A program made the position numbers and the translations under genes. This document shows positions 29,682-38,638 of a stretch of DNA of 64,000 bases, piece after piece. The notes under the pieces were generated by a model that saw only the letters and a list, made by a program, of their open reading frames with translations, did not search any database and was not told where the DNA came from. Origin of the DNA: Bradymonas sediminis (GTDB taxonomy: Bacteria; Myxococcota_A; Bradymonadia; Bradymonadales; Bradymonadaceae); contig NZ_CP030032.1 in assembly GCF_003258315.1 (NCBI RefSeq), forward strand, positions 2,113,804 through 2,177,803, written 5' to 3'. The stretch's first letter is position 1; each line of letters begins with the position of its first letter.

Positions 29682-31772
29682 TCACCAATCGACATAGTCC
29701 GAGTTGCCGTTGTCGCTGCGTTTGGGCGCGGGCGCCGCAGGGGCCGGCTTCGATTTGGTGTTACCCGGGCGCGTGGGCGCCGGAAGGTCTGGGCGCGCTC
29801 GAGTTGCGCCATTTTGCTTATTCTCATCACCCGCGCGCTGCTGAGCGCGGGTGGCGGGGCGGGTTGGCGCGGGCGGCGGCGCTGGGCGCATCGTCTTCGG
29901 CGCCACCGGCTCATTGTCATGCGACACGCCCTCATAGATGCCGATGGCGGTGGTCGCTTCCTCAACGATCTGCGCGACGCCAAGCGAAATCTTCTCGTTG
30001 AGTTGGCCTGCCTTTGAAACCCGCTGGGCATCGTTGAGGAACCAGTTCGGAAACTTGCGCAGGTCGTTGACGACGCTGCCGCTCATCGCCAGCGAACACA
30101 GAATTCCGGTGCCGAAAGAGAAGATGGCGGTACCCACGAAGACGCGAATGATTCGGTCGTAGGGCTTGTCGATGACATCGAATCGTTCGCGTTTGCTATT
30201 CTCACCCAGTGCCGTCAGCAGCGGGATCGCAGACGCCAGGATGGCCGTCGCGATGAGCTTGAACGTACCGCTCAAGAAGTGGCCAAAGAGCGGCGCGACC
30301 AGAATAAAGGACAGATACAACCCGATCAGCGCGGTCAGGCCAAAGACCGTCAGGCGCAGGAATTGAAAGGCAAATTCTAAACTGCTGGTCTGCTCTTTTT
30401 GCGGTCTCAATCTCGGGTCCTCATCAGCCTCTGGCACCGCGGCAGGGTCAGGCGCTGAAAATAGATTCGTGTCGGAGGGCGGCGGCGGCAGGGCGGGGTC
30501 CAGTCCGGGCTGGCCCTCGGCAAAATCGTAAACCTGATTGGTAAACGGCAGCGCCGCGTTATCGGTGACGTTGCCCGGCGCGCCCTGATGGGTCGAAATC
30601 CCGGGAGTGAGGCCAAAATGCTGCTGCTGCCGCGGCTGCTGTGCGGGTTGCTGCTGCTGGCCAAACGTGCGCTGAACCGGATTGGTGGCCTGCTCCAAAA
30701 ATGGGTCGGCGGCCGGCGTCTGCTGAGAATTGTGCCGCGGGTTTCGAGGCGATGCGGCTCCGAAGCCCGGAGCGCTTGGATAGCCTCCGCTTTGAACATT
30801 CGAGCGCGGCGTGTGAGGGGCGCCAATCGCCGCAAACCGCCCCGTCTGGCGCGCCGAAGCCGAGCCGACCAGGGCGCCGCCCATCTGCATTAAGGTGTCC
30901 TCAAGCGCGTCGCCAAATGTCTCCGCGTCCGGAAACCGCTGGGGCAAACGCTTCGCGGTCGCCCGGCGCAGCAGCGCGGCGAGCGGCTGGGGCATCGAAC
31001 GAATCCCCTTGAGCGCCAGAGGCTCAGGCGTGATCTGCTGACTGATCAACGCCAGACTCGTATCGCCGGTCACCGCCGGCTGACCGACGAGCAATTCATA
31101 GAGGATAAGCCCCACGCTATAGACGTCGCTGGCGGGGGTCAGGTCTTCGCCGCGCACCTGCTCGGGGCTCATATAGCGCGGCGTGCCGATGAGCTCACGC
31201 TCACCTTCGGGCAGCCCGACGCTCGTCAGGTCTCGCTGGTCGGTGCGCGCAAGACGCGCGATGCCAAAATCCAGCACCTTCACAAAGTCGGTCTCGGTCT
31301 CCAAATTGCCGACCATAATATTGGCCGGCTTTAGGTCCCTGTGTATCACGCCGTGGCGATGCGCTTCGGCCAGCGACCGCGCGATCTGCGCGGCGATCGC
31401 CAACGCGCGCCTTGGGTCCTGGGCGCCTTCCTTGCGAAGGATCTCCTTGACCGTCTTGCCCTCGATAAACTCGAGCACCATATAGACAAGGCCGTCATGA
31501 GTCTCGCCGAAATCGTGGATGGTCACCGTATTGGGGTGGCGCAGGCGACTGATGATCTTCACCTCGCGCAGAAAACGCTCTTTGGCGCTCTCGTGCATCT
31601 GGGTCGCCCCCGAGCGCAAAACCTTGATGGCAACATCTCGCCCCATCTTTTCCTGATGGGCCAGATAGACCATGCCAAAACCGCCGCGCCCGATCTCGCG
31701 CACGATGCGGTATTTTCGCTCAAAGATGCTTCCCGGGGCGAGGGTATCGCGTTGTTGTTGGGCGTTGTTCAC
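29682..31772 (-). CDS. Membrane-anchored Ser/Thr protein kinase 3
   Basis: Encodes 696 residues from GTG 31772; the frame extends to a TTG at 31814, so the start is uncertain. Kinase motifs: GRGGFG (28-33), Lys50, HRDLKPAN (144-151), DFG (168-170), GTPRYMSPEQ. A long Pro/Gln/Asn-rich linker (300-465) precedes membrane segments at about 471-495, 503-522 and 542-564, then FPNWFL (574-579). A Pro/Ala/Arg-rich cytoplasmic-type tail (about 625-697) is extra compared with kinases 1 and 2. It is transcribed toward the SurA_N lipoprotein. Motifs suggest an active kinase; substrates unknown. Confidence 0.92.
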   Translation of the reverse strand: MNNAQQQRDTLAPGSIFERKYRIVREIGRGGFGMVYLAHQEKMGRDVAIKVLRSGATQMHESAKERFLREVKIISRLRHPNTVTIHDFGETHDGLVYMVLEFIEGKTVKEILRKEGAQDPRRALAIAAQIARSLAEAHRHGVIHRDLKPANIMVGNLETETDFVKVLDFGIARLARTDQRDLTSVGLPEGERELIGTPRYMSPEQVRGEDLTPASDVYSVGLILYELLVGQPAVTGDTSLALISQQITPEPLALKGIRSMPQPLAALLRRATAKRLPQRFPDAETFGDALEDTLMQMGGALVGSASARQTGRFAAIGAPHTPRSNVQSGGYPSAPGFGAASPRNPRHNSQQTPAADPFLEQATNPVQRTFGQQQQPAQQPRQQQHFGLTPGISTHQGAPGNVTDNAALPFTNQVYDFAEGQPGLDPALPPPPSDTNLFSAPDPAAVPEADEDPRLRPQKEQTSSLEFAFQFLRLTVFGLTALIGLYLSFILVAPLFGHFLSGTFKLIATAILASAIPLLTALGENSKRERFDVIDKPYDRIIRVFVGTAIFSFGTGILCSLAMSGSVVNDLRKFPNWFLNDAQRVSKAGQLNEKISLGVAQIVEEATTAIGIYEGVSHDNEPVAPKTMRPAPPPAPTRPATRAQQRAGDENKQNGATRARPDLPAPTRPGNTKSKPAPAAPAPKRSDNGNSDYVDW

Positions 31773-31922
31773 GCTCGAAAACTCTCGTGGGTTTCGGCTA
31801 TTAGGAGCAGGCAACGGCGCCTAAAGCTAACATTACATACACTCACTCGCAGCGTATCAGCGCGCACTCAGGATATCAATTCGCACCCGATTAGAACCCG
31901 GGCTTTATTAAGCTCAACCCTT

Positions 31923-31951
31923 TTGAATACTCCCGCAAACACTGCTATTCA
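31923..31951 (+). promoter_or_regulatory. Possible promoter upstream of the polysaccharide island
   Basis: TTGAAT, a 17-base spacer and TATTCA, 118 bases before the lipoprotein gene at 32069. Both boxes deviate from consensus, so this is tentative. Confidence 0.4.
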
Positions 31952-32068
31952 TGCACATGTGATATGCTTCTATTCTACGTGGCCTGCGCTCGCAACACAA
32001 CCAACACAACGCAAGCGACGGTATTCTAAGGCGAATTGAAAATAACTCGCCGAGAGTGAGTCTAAGAT

Positions 32069-32521
32069 ATGCAATATTCGACACGATTCGGCCTCACGGC
32101 GCTGATTCTGTTGCTCGGCCTCCTCATCCTGCCCGGGTGCGGGGACTCGGATAACTGCACGCTTATCGGGTGCGAGAGTGGGGTGGTGCTGGAGTTTGAG
32201 GACGCCAACGGCGAGCCAATCAACGCATTTAAGGGCACCATTACGGCCGACGGTGAGGTCTACTCGGTCGAGTGCGGCGAGGGTGCGCAGTTGCCAACCA
32301 CCGACTATCTCTGCCGGCAAAACGACCTATTCGTGCGCATCAATAGCGTCAGCGAAATCGCTTTGAATATCCGCGCCACTGACAACGGTGAACTTGCCTA
32401 TATCGGCGGCCTCGCCGTCGAGTTCGCGCCGCAATATCCCAACGGCGAGGAATGCGGCGCCGCCTGCGAGCGGGCTGAGAAGACCGTGGTGATGGAGCCC
32501 ACCCAGGCGAGCGCCGAATAA
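32069..32521 (+). CDS. Small lipoprotein of unknown function
   Basis: Encodes 150 residues. The N-terminus is a clear lipoprotein signal with the lipobox LPGC (Cys24). The mature part contains paired cysteines (CTLIGC, CGAAC) and a short beta-rich domain that starts VVLEFEDANGEPINAFKGTI, reminiscent of carboxypeptidase-regulatory or Ig-like folds. No family assigned. It ends 27 bases before the HprK-like gene, which has its own ribosome-binding site, so the two are probably co-transcribed. Confidence 0.82.
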   Translation: MQYSTRFGLTALILLLGLLILPGCGDSDNCTLIGCESGVVLEFEDANGEPINAFKGTITADGEVYSVECGEGAQLPTTDYLCRQNDLFVRINSVSEIALNIRATDNGELAYIGGLAVEFAPQYPNGEECGAACERAEKTVVMEPTQASAE

Positions 32522-32548
32522 TCTTTTCCCGAACCAGGTGGAGCAATA

Positions 32549-33505
32549 ATGACGATTTATTCGCTTGCACATATCCATTTTTCGATTGAGGGCAGCGGCG
32601 CGCTGGTCGACTCGCTGCGCGCGCATTTCTTCGGCGTCGAGGCCGCGGCCACGGTTCGCGCGGCGCATATTCGCTTTCGATTTGTCGACGATCTGCCCCC
32701 CATGGGCACCTATCTCTGGTCTGCGCCCGTAAAGGTAGGGGAGAGCGTCTATGAGACAACGCAAGGCGGTCTGACCTTTCAGGTGAGAGCCGAAAAGCCG
32801 GGTTGGGATGTCGCCATTCAAGTTGGCGCCAGCGAGGTGGAGTTCGGCGCGCGAGCCGGTCACGGCGCGGCGGCGGCTGGCGCGCGATCACGCGACGAGG
32901 TCCTCGCCGCGAATTTCCTCTACGACATCTTCGACCCGCTGACGCAATTTATTCACCTGGAAAATAACGCGTCGTATTTGCGCGCGAGCACCTTTGAGAG
33001 GGACGGGCGCGCGGTCGCATTGGTCGGGTTCGCCGACAACGCGGCGTCGAACTCGTTGCTCGAAGCCCTGGGCAAAGACGGTTGGCGATTCCTGAGCGAC
33101 GAGCTCGGACTCATCAACCGAAACGCCATCTTGCACCCGAGCGTAAGCCGCAGGAGCGCCGGCGCCGGCGCGCAGCTCGGCGTCCCCACCAAACTCACAG
33201 ACCTATTCTTCGTCGAACGCGCGAACACCGCTAAATTCGAGCAGCATTCGATAAGCATCCCGAACGTCGCGCGCCAGACCGCCGTGCTGCTCCAGCGCGA
33301 ACTCAACGCCTGCGTCGAAGACGCCACCGCGCTGCATTGCGCGAGCTTTTATCCCATCCTGCCGCGCCCCGACGATTTCTATCAAACCTGCTTCAATATC
33401 GCGCGCCAGGGGTTTGCCGCCCAGGGGCCCATCGCGATTCGGATGCCGCTTGAGGCGGGGGCCGATGATCTGGCGAAATTCCTAGGCAAAAAGCTCGGCG
33501 CCTGA
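32549..33505 (+). CDS. HPr-kinase-like protein with a destroyed P-loop
   Basis: Encodes 318 residues; GGAG lies 7 bases before ATG 32549. The central segment matches the HprK-related kinase pattern found in polysaccharide and peptide clusters: RDGRAVALVG, then GWRFLSDELGLI, then LHPSV. In active relatives the stretch between them is a Walker A loop of the form GPSGAGKST. Here it reads GFADNAASN (33026-33052), with both later glycines and the Lys replaced. The rest (residues 1-130) resembles the N-terminal helical region of these proteins, including an IFDPLTQFIHLE segment. It therefore is probably a pseudokinase or a nucleotide-independent binding protein. The downstream flippase links it to surface-polysaccharide assembly. 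The family assignment rests on motif order. Confidence 0.7.
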   Translation: MTIYSLAHIHFSIEGSGALVDSLRAHFFGVEAAATVRAAHIRFRFVDDLPPMGTYLWSAPVKVGESVYETTQGGLTFQVRAEKPGWDVAIQVGASEVEFGARAGHGAAAAGARSRDEVLAANFLYDIFDPLTQFIHLENNASYLRASTFERDGRAVALVGFADNAASNSLLEALGKDGWRFLSDELGLINRNAILHPSVSRRSAGAGAQLGVPTKLTDLFFVERANTAKFEQHSISIPNVARQTAVLLQRELNACVEDATALHCASFYPILPRPDDFYQTCFNIARQGFAAQGPIAIRMPLEAGADDLAKFLGKKLGA

Positions 33506-33634
33506 CCCGACGGCGGCGCGCTGCATTCTAGAATCGGCGCGTATCTTTTGCGCCCGAGGTTTGCTACATAGCGATGACTTATCAGCGCCCCTCGGGGCGC
33601 TCCGGGTTCCCCCCTCCATTCGCTTGCGCCCGCG

Positions 33635-35161
33635 ATGTCCCACGAAAAGCAACAAAAACATCTCGACACCGCGCACCTGCAAAAGGGGCTGGAGAGGCGG
33701 ACCGTGCAGGGCGGCGTGCTGACCGCCGTCGCCCAGGTCGCGATCTCTCTGCTCAATATCAGCGCGACGCTTGTGCTCGCCCGACTCCTGCTGCCCGAGG
33801 ACTTCGGCCTCTTCGGCATGGTCATCGTCATCACCGGATTCCTTGATATGTTCAAGGACTTAGGTCTGTCGATGGCCACGGTGCAGCGCGAGGATATTAC
33901 CCACGCACAGGTGAGCAAGCTCTTCTGGATTAACGCCGGAATCAGCACCGGTCTCACGGCCATCACCGTGGCTCTGGCGCCATTGGTCGTCTGGTTCTAC
34001 GACGACTCACGGCTGCTGCCGATTACCCTGGCGCTGGCCAGTGGATTTCTATTAAGCGGGCTGGGGATTCAGCATAAGGCGCTGCTCAAGCGCCAGATGC
34101 GCTTTATGGCGCTGGCGATTGTCGATTTTATCGCGGTGGCTATGAGCGTTGGCCTGGCGATCTGGGCGGCCTGGCAGGGGTTAAGCTATTGGGCGCTGCT
34201 GGTGCAGCAGCTCGTGATGGCCGTGGTCGGCACCATCGGCGCATGGGTCGCGTGCCGCTGGCGCCCGTCCTTGCCGCGGCGGGACACGCCGATCGGCGAG
34301 TTGCTCAAATTTGGCGGAAACCTCACCGGGTTTAGCCTGATCAACCATTTCTCGCGTAACCTGGACGATATCCTGATCGGCAAGGTCTGGGGCGCCACGT
34401 CGCTGGGCCTCTATCAAAAAGCCTACGATATCCTGATGCTACCGCTTCGCCAGATCAACCAACCCGTCGCCTCGGTCGCCATTCCGATGCTGAGCCGACT
34501 GGTCGGGCAACCGGAGCGCTATCGACGCAGTTACCTGCGCATCCTCGATAAGCTGCTGATGATCACGATGCCCCTGGGCGCGCTGATGATCGCAACGGCC
34601 GACTGGATTGTCCTGCTGGTGCTCGGTGAGAATTGGCTGCCGGCGGCGGATATTTTTCGGGCGCTGGGCATCGGCATGTTCACCCAGCCCATCGGCAACA
34701 CCACCGGCTGGCTATTTATCTCGCAGAATCGCACCGGGCATATGATGCGCTGGGGGATCGTCGGGTCGGTCCTGTCCATGATCGCGTTCGTCGCCGGTTT
34801 GCCCTGGGGGGCATACGGCGTGGCGCTGGTCTATTCGATCAGCGGGCTGCTTATACGCACGCCCATTGTTATCTGGTGGGTTTGCAAGGAAGGGCCGGTA
34901 AAGGCGCTCGATATCTACCGCTCGGCGACGCCTTTTGCGCTCAGCGCCATCACCAGCGGCGCCGCGCTCTGGTATCTGCGCACCCAATGGGAATTCGAGG
35001 TGATCGGCGTCGGCCTGCTCGTGGCGACGCTCATCACCGTGGCGGTGTCGGTGGCGACGCTGGCCGCGCTTCCGTCGGGGCGCCTTGCGCTGCGTGACCT
35101 CAAGAATGTTGTGACCATGCTGCGCAAAAAGAAGTCAGCCGGCGATGACCCAGCAGCTTAA
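33635..35161 (+). CDS. Wzx-type polysaccharide flippase (PST family, WzxC-like)
   Basis: Encodes 508 residues with about 12-14 membrane segments. The family signature is at the N-terminus: VARLLLPEDFGLFGMVIVIT in the form LVLARLLLPEDFGLFG, preceded by an amphipathic start. Further conserved features are SMATVQREDITHAQVSKLFW and NLDDILIGKVWGATSLGLYQ. Such proteins flip undecaprenyl-linked sugar units across the inner membrane. The downstream pyruvyltransferase and GT4 genes follow in the same order as wzxC-wcaK-wcaL in E. coli colanic acid loci. The 3' end overlaps the convergent methyltransferase gene by four bases. Confidence 0.9.
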   Translation: MSHEKQQKHLDTAHLQKGLERRTVQGGVLTAVAQVAISLLNISATLVLARLLLPEDFGLFGMVIVITGFLDMFKDLGLSMATVQREDITHAQVSKLFWINAGISTGLTAITVALAPLVVWFYDDSRLLPITLALASGFLLSGLGIQHKALLKRQMRFMALAIVDFIAVAMSVGLAIWAAWQGLSYWALLVQQLVMAVVGTIGAWVACRWRPSLPRRDTPIGELLKFGGNLTGFSLINHFSRNLDDILIGKVWGATSLGLYQKAYDILMLPLRQINQPVASVAIPMLSRLVGQPERYRRSYLRILDKLLMITMPLGALMIATADWIVLLVLGENWLPAADIFRALGIGMFTQPIGNTTGWLFISQNRTGHMMRWGIVGSVLSMIAFVAGLPWGAYGVALVYSISGLLIRTPIVIWWVCKEGPVKALDIYRSATPFALSAITSGAALWYLRTQWEFEVIGVGLLVATLITVAVSVATLAALPSGRLALRDLKNVVTMLRKKKSAGDDPAA

Positions 35162-35877
35162 TTCACCATCGCTTTCGTGATGACTATCGCACCGCTGGAC
35201 TGGTCAAAAGTGTATCCGCCGTCCCGCCTATCTGCGAAATATTCGTCGGTGGCCCGACGGCAGCCCGACCAATCTTGATAGTCGTCCAAGACGATGCTTC
35301 CGCCGGGCGAAAGCATCGGCTCGATGCGCCTCAAACATGTCATCACCGGCTCGTACCAATCCACGTCGATATGGGCCAGGCAGACCGGACCGGGGACCTC
35401 CAGCGTGTCTTGCACGAGCCCCTTGATGAGCTGAACATTGTTGGCACCCGGCGGATAACCGAGGGACTCAAATGAACTCTGGACCTGTTGGTACAGGTCC
35501 TCGACATAGCCATAATAGGTGTCGCCGCCGATGCCCCGGGATTGCCCGGACTCGATGGTCTCATAGCGTTTATGCACGTCCTCGCCGTCTTTTTGAGAGG
35601 GCGGTGGGATCATACCGAACACGTCATAGACCCGCAGCTTTCGCTCAATCTGCTTGGCCTCGGTCAACACGATCGAGGAGCCCCCGAGGGCGCAACCGGC
35701 CTCGATAATGACCCCGGGGATATTCTTCTCCTCGTGCACACGGCATAGGGTCGCGAGGCTGGTCAATTTTGCCTCGGACAGATAGGTAAGGTTGCGTTTT
35801 CGCGCCGACTTGATGGTGCGACGCACCGAACGAGACAGCGACCTTTGTTGAACGACAGACTTTAATTTCTGGATCAT
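35158..35877 (-). CDS. TylF/MycF-like SAM-dependent O-methyltransferase
   Basis: Encodes 239 residues from ATG 35877; the frame extends to TTG 35928. The family pattern is visible: VIIEAGCALGGSSIVLTEA (SAM-binding loop, about 55-73), DVFGMIPPPSQKDGEDVHKR, and LAHIDVDWYEPVMTCLRRI followed by GGSIVLDDYQDWSGCRRA with the metal-binding acidic residues. TylF-type enzymes methylate sugar hydroxyls with Mg2+. Encoded inside a polysaccharide island, it most likely methylates a surface sugar, though it is on the opposite strand. Its stop overlaps that of the flippase. Confidence 0.9.
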   Translation of the reverse strand: MIQKLKSVVQQRSLSRSVRRTIKSARKRNLTYLSEAKLTSLATLCRVHEEKNIPGVIIEAGCALGGSSIVLTEAKQIERKLRVYDVFGMIPPPSQKDGEDVHKRYETIESGQSRGIGGDTYYGYVEDLYQQVQSSFESLGYPPGANNVQLIKGLVQDTLEVPGPVCLAHIDVDWYEPVMTCLRRIEPMLSPGGSIVLDDYQDWSGCRRATDEYFADRRDGGYTFDQSSGAIVITKAMVN

Positions 35878-36001
35878 GAATAAAGTCGCGAGAAAGCAGT
35901 TGGTATGAGAGTTCGGATTTGGAAGCAAAAAAATATCACAGCCGAAGGGTCAAAGAAAGATTATTCTGCGACCGGTTTAGCCTCAGGGATGGAGTAACTC
36001 G

Positions 36002-37264
36002 ATGACGATCGTAATTAGCAATACCGTGGCCCTCAATGGTGGCGACGCCGCCATCTTAAAAGCGCTGGTCGGGCTGCTGCGCAAAGAGTTCGGACAAGAC
36101 ACGCGTATCGTGGTTTTTGACTCACACCCCGAGGTTGCGTCCCGCTATTATCCGGACCTTGAATTCCGCAAAATGCTCTATGACCGGGCAGCCTGGGCGC
36201 CAAATATCCTCAACAAGCCCCTGGGGGCGGTCAACGCCGGGCGCGTGCGCGCGGCCGCCAAATTGATGGCCAGGGGTTTGGACGCGCTGGCCCGGCCGAT
36301 GCTGACCGTGGAAGAGTTTCGAGACCTCGACCTCTACCGAAACGCCGAACTCATCGTGAGCACCGGCGGGACGTATCTGGTCGAGCATTATCACCTGCAT
36401 CGGCGCCTCTTCGACTTCGATATCTGTCTCGGGTTCAACGCGCCGCTGATGTTCTTCACCCAGTCGCTCGGACCATTCGCCAAGAAGAAGAACCGCGAGG
36501 CTTTCCAAAAAATCTTCAATCACGCCCGACTGGTCCTGTTGCGTGATGCGCGCTCGCGGGGGCACCTGGTCGATATCGGCGTCAAGCCGTCGCACCTGCA
36601 CGTGGTCCCCGACGGCGCGTTCGCGCTGGCCGACGAGGACCGACTGCGCGCAGCCATGGCGAGGACCTTCCCGAAGCAAAGCGCGCGCGTGGTGGTCTCG
36701 GTGCGCTACTGGCATCATTTCACCGGCGATAATGACGAAGGCATGCGCAAATATAAGGAGAGCGTCGGCCAGGCGGTTAGCCACCTGGTTCGCGACTACG
36801 GCGCGACGGTGTCCTTCGTGTCGACCTGCCAGGGTATTGAGGAGTATTGGACCGATGACGCGGCCGTGGCCGCCGATATCATGGCCCAATTACCCGCGGA
36901 TGTGCGCGACGCCGTCTCGCTCGACGAGAAATTCCACTCGCCCGAGGAGTTGGTCGACCTGCTGGCGGAGCAAGATCTGATCATCGCAACCCGCATGCAT
37001 ATGGCGATTCTGTCGCTGATCGCGGGAACCCCGGTGTTGCCGATTGCCTACGAGTTCAAAACCCAGGAGCTCTTCGAGAATCTCGGCAACGGCGAATGGG
37101 TCGCCGACATCAACGCCATGAACCCCGGGGCCTTCTCGGCCAAACTCGACGCCTTCGTCGCCGCGCTGCCTGAAACCCGAGAGGCGCTGTTTGAGTCGGT
37201 GATTCGCGAGGCGGACGCCGCCCGAAGCGCCGGCCCGCTGATCGGTGAGGCCTCCTCGAATTGA
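36002..37264 (+). CDS. Polysaccharide pyruvyl transferase family protein (WcaK-like)
   Basis: Encodes 420 residues; GGAG is about 8 bases before ATG 36002. The family pattern is clear: an N-terminal N-x-GDAA motif (NGGDAAILKAL), the glycine-rich STGGTYLVEHYH, SLGPFAKKKNREAF, LVLLRDARSRGHL and a C-terminal ATRMHMAILSLIAGTPVLPI. These proteins transfer pyruvate ketals from PEP to polysaccharide sugars or, in some cases, other groups. The order flippase-PPT-GT4 equals the wzxC-wcaK-wcaL arrangement. Following it is a 13-bp hairpin without T-run and then the GT4 gene. Confidence 0.9.
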   Translation: MTIVISNTVALNGGDAAILKALVGLLRKEFGQDTRIVVFDSHPEVASRYYPDLEFRKMLYDRAAWAPNILNKPLGAVNAGRVRAAAKLMARGLDALARPMLTVEEFRDLDLYRNAELIVSTGGTYLVEHYHLHRRLFDFDICLGFNAPLMFFTQSLGPFAKKKNREAFQKIFNHARLVLLRDARSRGHLVDIGVKPSHLHVVPDGAFALADEDRLRAAMARTFPKQSARVVVSVRYWHHFTGDNDEGMRKYKESVGQAVSHLVRDYGATVSFVSTCQGIEEYWTDDAAVAADIMAQLPADVRDAVSLDEKFHSPEELVDLLAEQDLIIATRMHMAILSLIAGTPVLPIAYEFKTQELFENLGNGEWVADINAMNPGAFSAKLDAFVAALPETREALFESVIREADAARSAGPLIGEASSN

Positions 37265-37289
37265 GGCGTCACCCCCAAGATAATGCGCC

Positions 37290-37317
37290 CCCGCGCCGGT
37301 CGCCCGACCGGCGCGGG
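37290..37317 (+). other. GC-rich hairpin between pyruvyltransferase and GT4 genes
   Basis: CCCGCGCCGGTCG (37290-37302) pairs perfectly with 37305-37317 across a two-base turn. There is no T-run on either side, so it is not an ordinary intrinsic terminator; it may pause or stabilise the message. Confidence 0.6.
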
Positions 37318-37387
37318 ATAACTCCAAATCAATAGATTAAACCTTCCCGTCGTCCGCTCAGGCCGACGCTGATACACTGGTGCCCCC

Positions 37388-38638
37388 ATGCGAATTGCGT
37401 TTGTCTTAGGCAGATTCCCCATGATCTCTGAGACCTTTATTCTCAGCCAGATCACCGGCCTCATCGACCGCGGCCACGACGTGGAGATCTTTGCGTCGCC
37501 GCCCAAAGTCCCCGGTAAAACGCATCAGGATGTCGACGGCTATGACCTCTTGAGCAGGACGCATTATTGGCCGACGCTCGCGTCGACGCCCGAGGCCGGG
37601 TGGGTGGAAGCGGCCAGCGGCGCCGGCCAACAGCTCGGCCAATTCGCCCGCAAGGGGCTTGAGAATGCGGCCTGGGCCGCCACCGTCACCAGGCGCCTGG
37701 CCCGCGCGGGCGTCGACATCGCCCAATCGCCCGAGCTGTGGGCGCGCGCTGTCTCATTGGGCGGCCCGCGTAGATTCGACGCCGTCATCAGCCATTTTGG
37801 CCACGTCGCGCGTGAGACGCAGATGTTGCGAGACCTGGGCGCGCTCGAGGGCCCGCTGGTCACTGTCTTCCACGCCTGGGATGTCACCGTTTATCTGCGC
37901 GATAAGGGCACCGACATCTACCAGGACCTCTTCGAGCGCGGCGAGTTGCTCCTGCCGATCAGCGAGCATTGGCAGAACCGGCTTATCGAGCTTGGCAGCC
38001 CCGCCGAGCGCACCAAAGTCCACCATATGGGCATCGACTGCGCGAAATTCGAGTTCTCCCCGCGCACACCCGACGCGGACGGCATCGTCCGGCTGATCTC
38101 GGTGGCCCGCTTCGTCGAAAAGAAGGGCCTTTATTACGCCATTCGCGCGCTCGCCCGCGTCGTCGAACAGCACCCCAATATTGAATATCATCTGGTCGGA
38201 GACGGACCGCTTCGCCCCCAGATTGAGGCGTTGGTCGAAGAGCTTGGGCTGAGCGAAAACGTGCGTTTTTTGGGCTGGCGCACCCACGCCGAGGTCGCCG
38301 AATTGCTCGACCAGACCCATATTTTATGGCTCCCCAGCGTCACCGCGCTTAGCGGTGACACCGAGGGAATCCCGATGGTCTTGATGGAAGCGATGGCCCG
38401 CGGGTTGCCGGTCTTGAGCACCTATCACAGCGGGATTCCGGAGCTCGTGGAGGATGGGGTGAGCGGGGCGCTCGTGCCCGAGCGAGACATCTCGGGGATG
38501 GCCGAAAAACTCACCGAGATGCTCGAGAATCCGCAATCATGGCCAGAAATGGGCCGGGCAGGGCGCGCCCGGGTTGAGGCGGAGTTCAATATCGACCGGC
38601 TCAATGATCGTCTGGAGACACTGCTGAAGACTCTTTGA
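37388..38638 (+). CDS. GT4-family glycosyltransferase (WcaL-like)
   Basis: Encodes 416 residues. The N-terminus GRFPMISETFILSQITGL is typical of WcaL/AmsK-type GT4 enzymes. The GT-B C-terminal domain has GDGPLRPQIEALVEELGL, VRFLGW and the E-x7-E nucleotide-sugar motif GIPMVLMEAMARGLPV. It would extend a lipid-linked repeat unit in the cytoplasm. No Shine-Dalgarno sequence is evident before ATG 37388. Its last 38 bases overlap the 3' end of the convergent glycosyltransferase gene. Confidence 0.92.
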   Translation: MRIAFVLGRFPMISETFILSQITGLIDRGHDVEIFASPPKVPGKTHQDVDGYDLLSRTHYWPTLASTPEAGWVEAASGAGQQLGQFARKGLENAAWAATVTRRLARAGVDIAQSPELWARAVSLGGPRRFDAVISHFGHVARETQMLRDLGALEGPLVTVFHAWDVTVYLRDKGTDIYQDLFERGELLLPISEHWQNRLIELGSPAERTKVHHMGIDCAKFEFSPRTPDADGIVRLISVARFVEKKGLYYAIRALARVVEQHPNIEYHLVGDGPLRPQIEALVEELGLSENVRFLGWRTHAEVAELLDQTHILWLPSVTALSGDTEGIPMVLMEAMARGLPVLSTYHSGIPELVEDGVSGALVPERDISGMAEKLTEMLENPQSWPEMGRAGRARVEAEFNIDRLNDRLETLLKTL

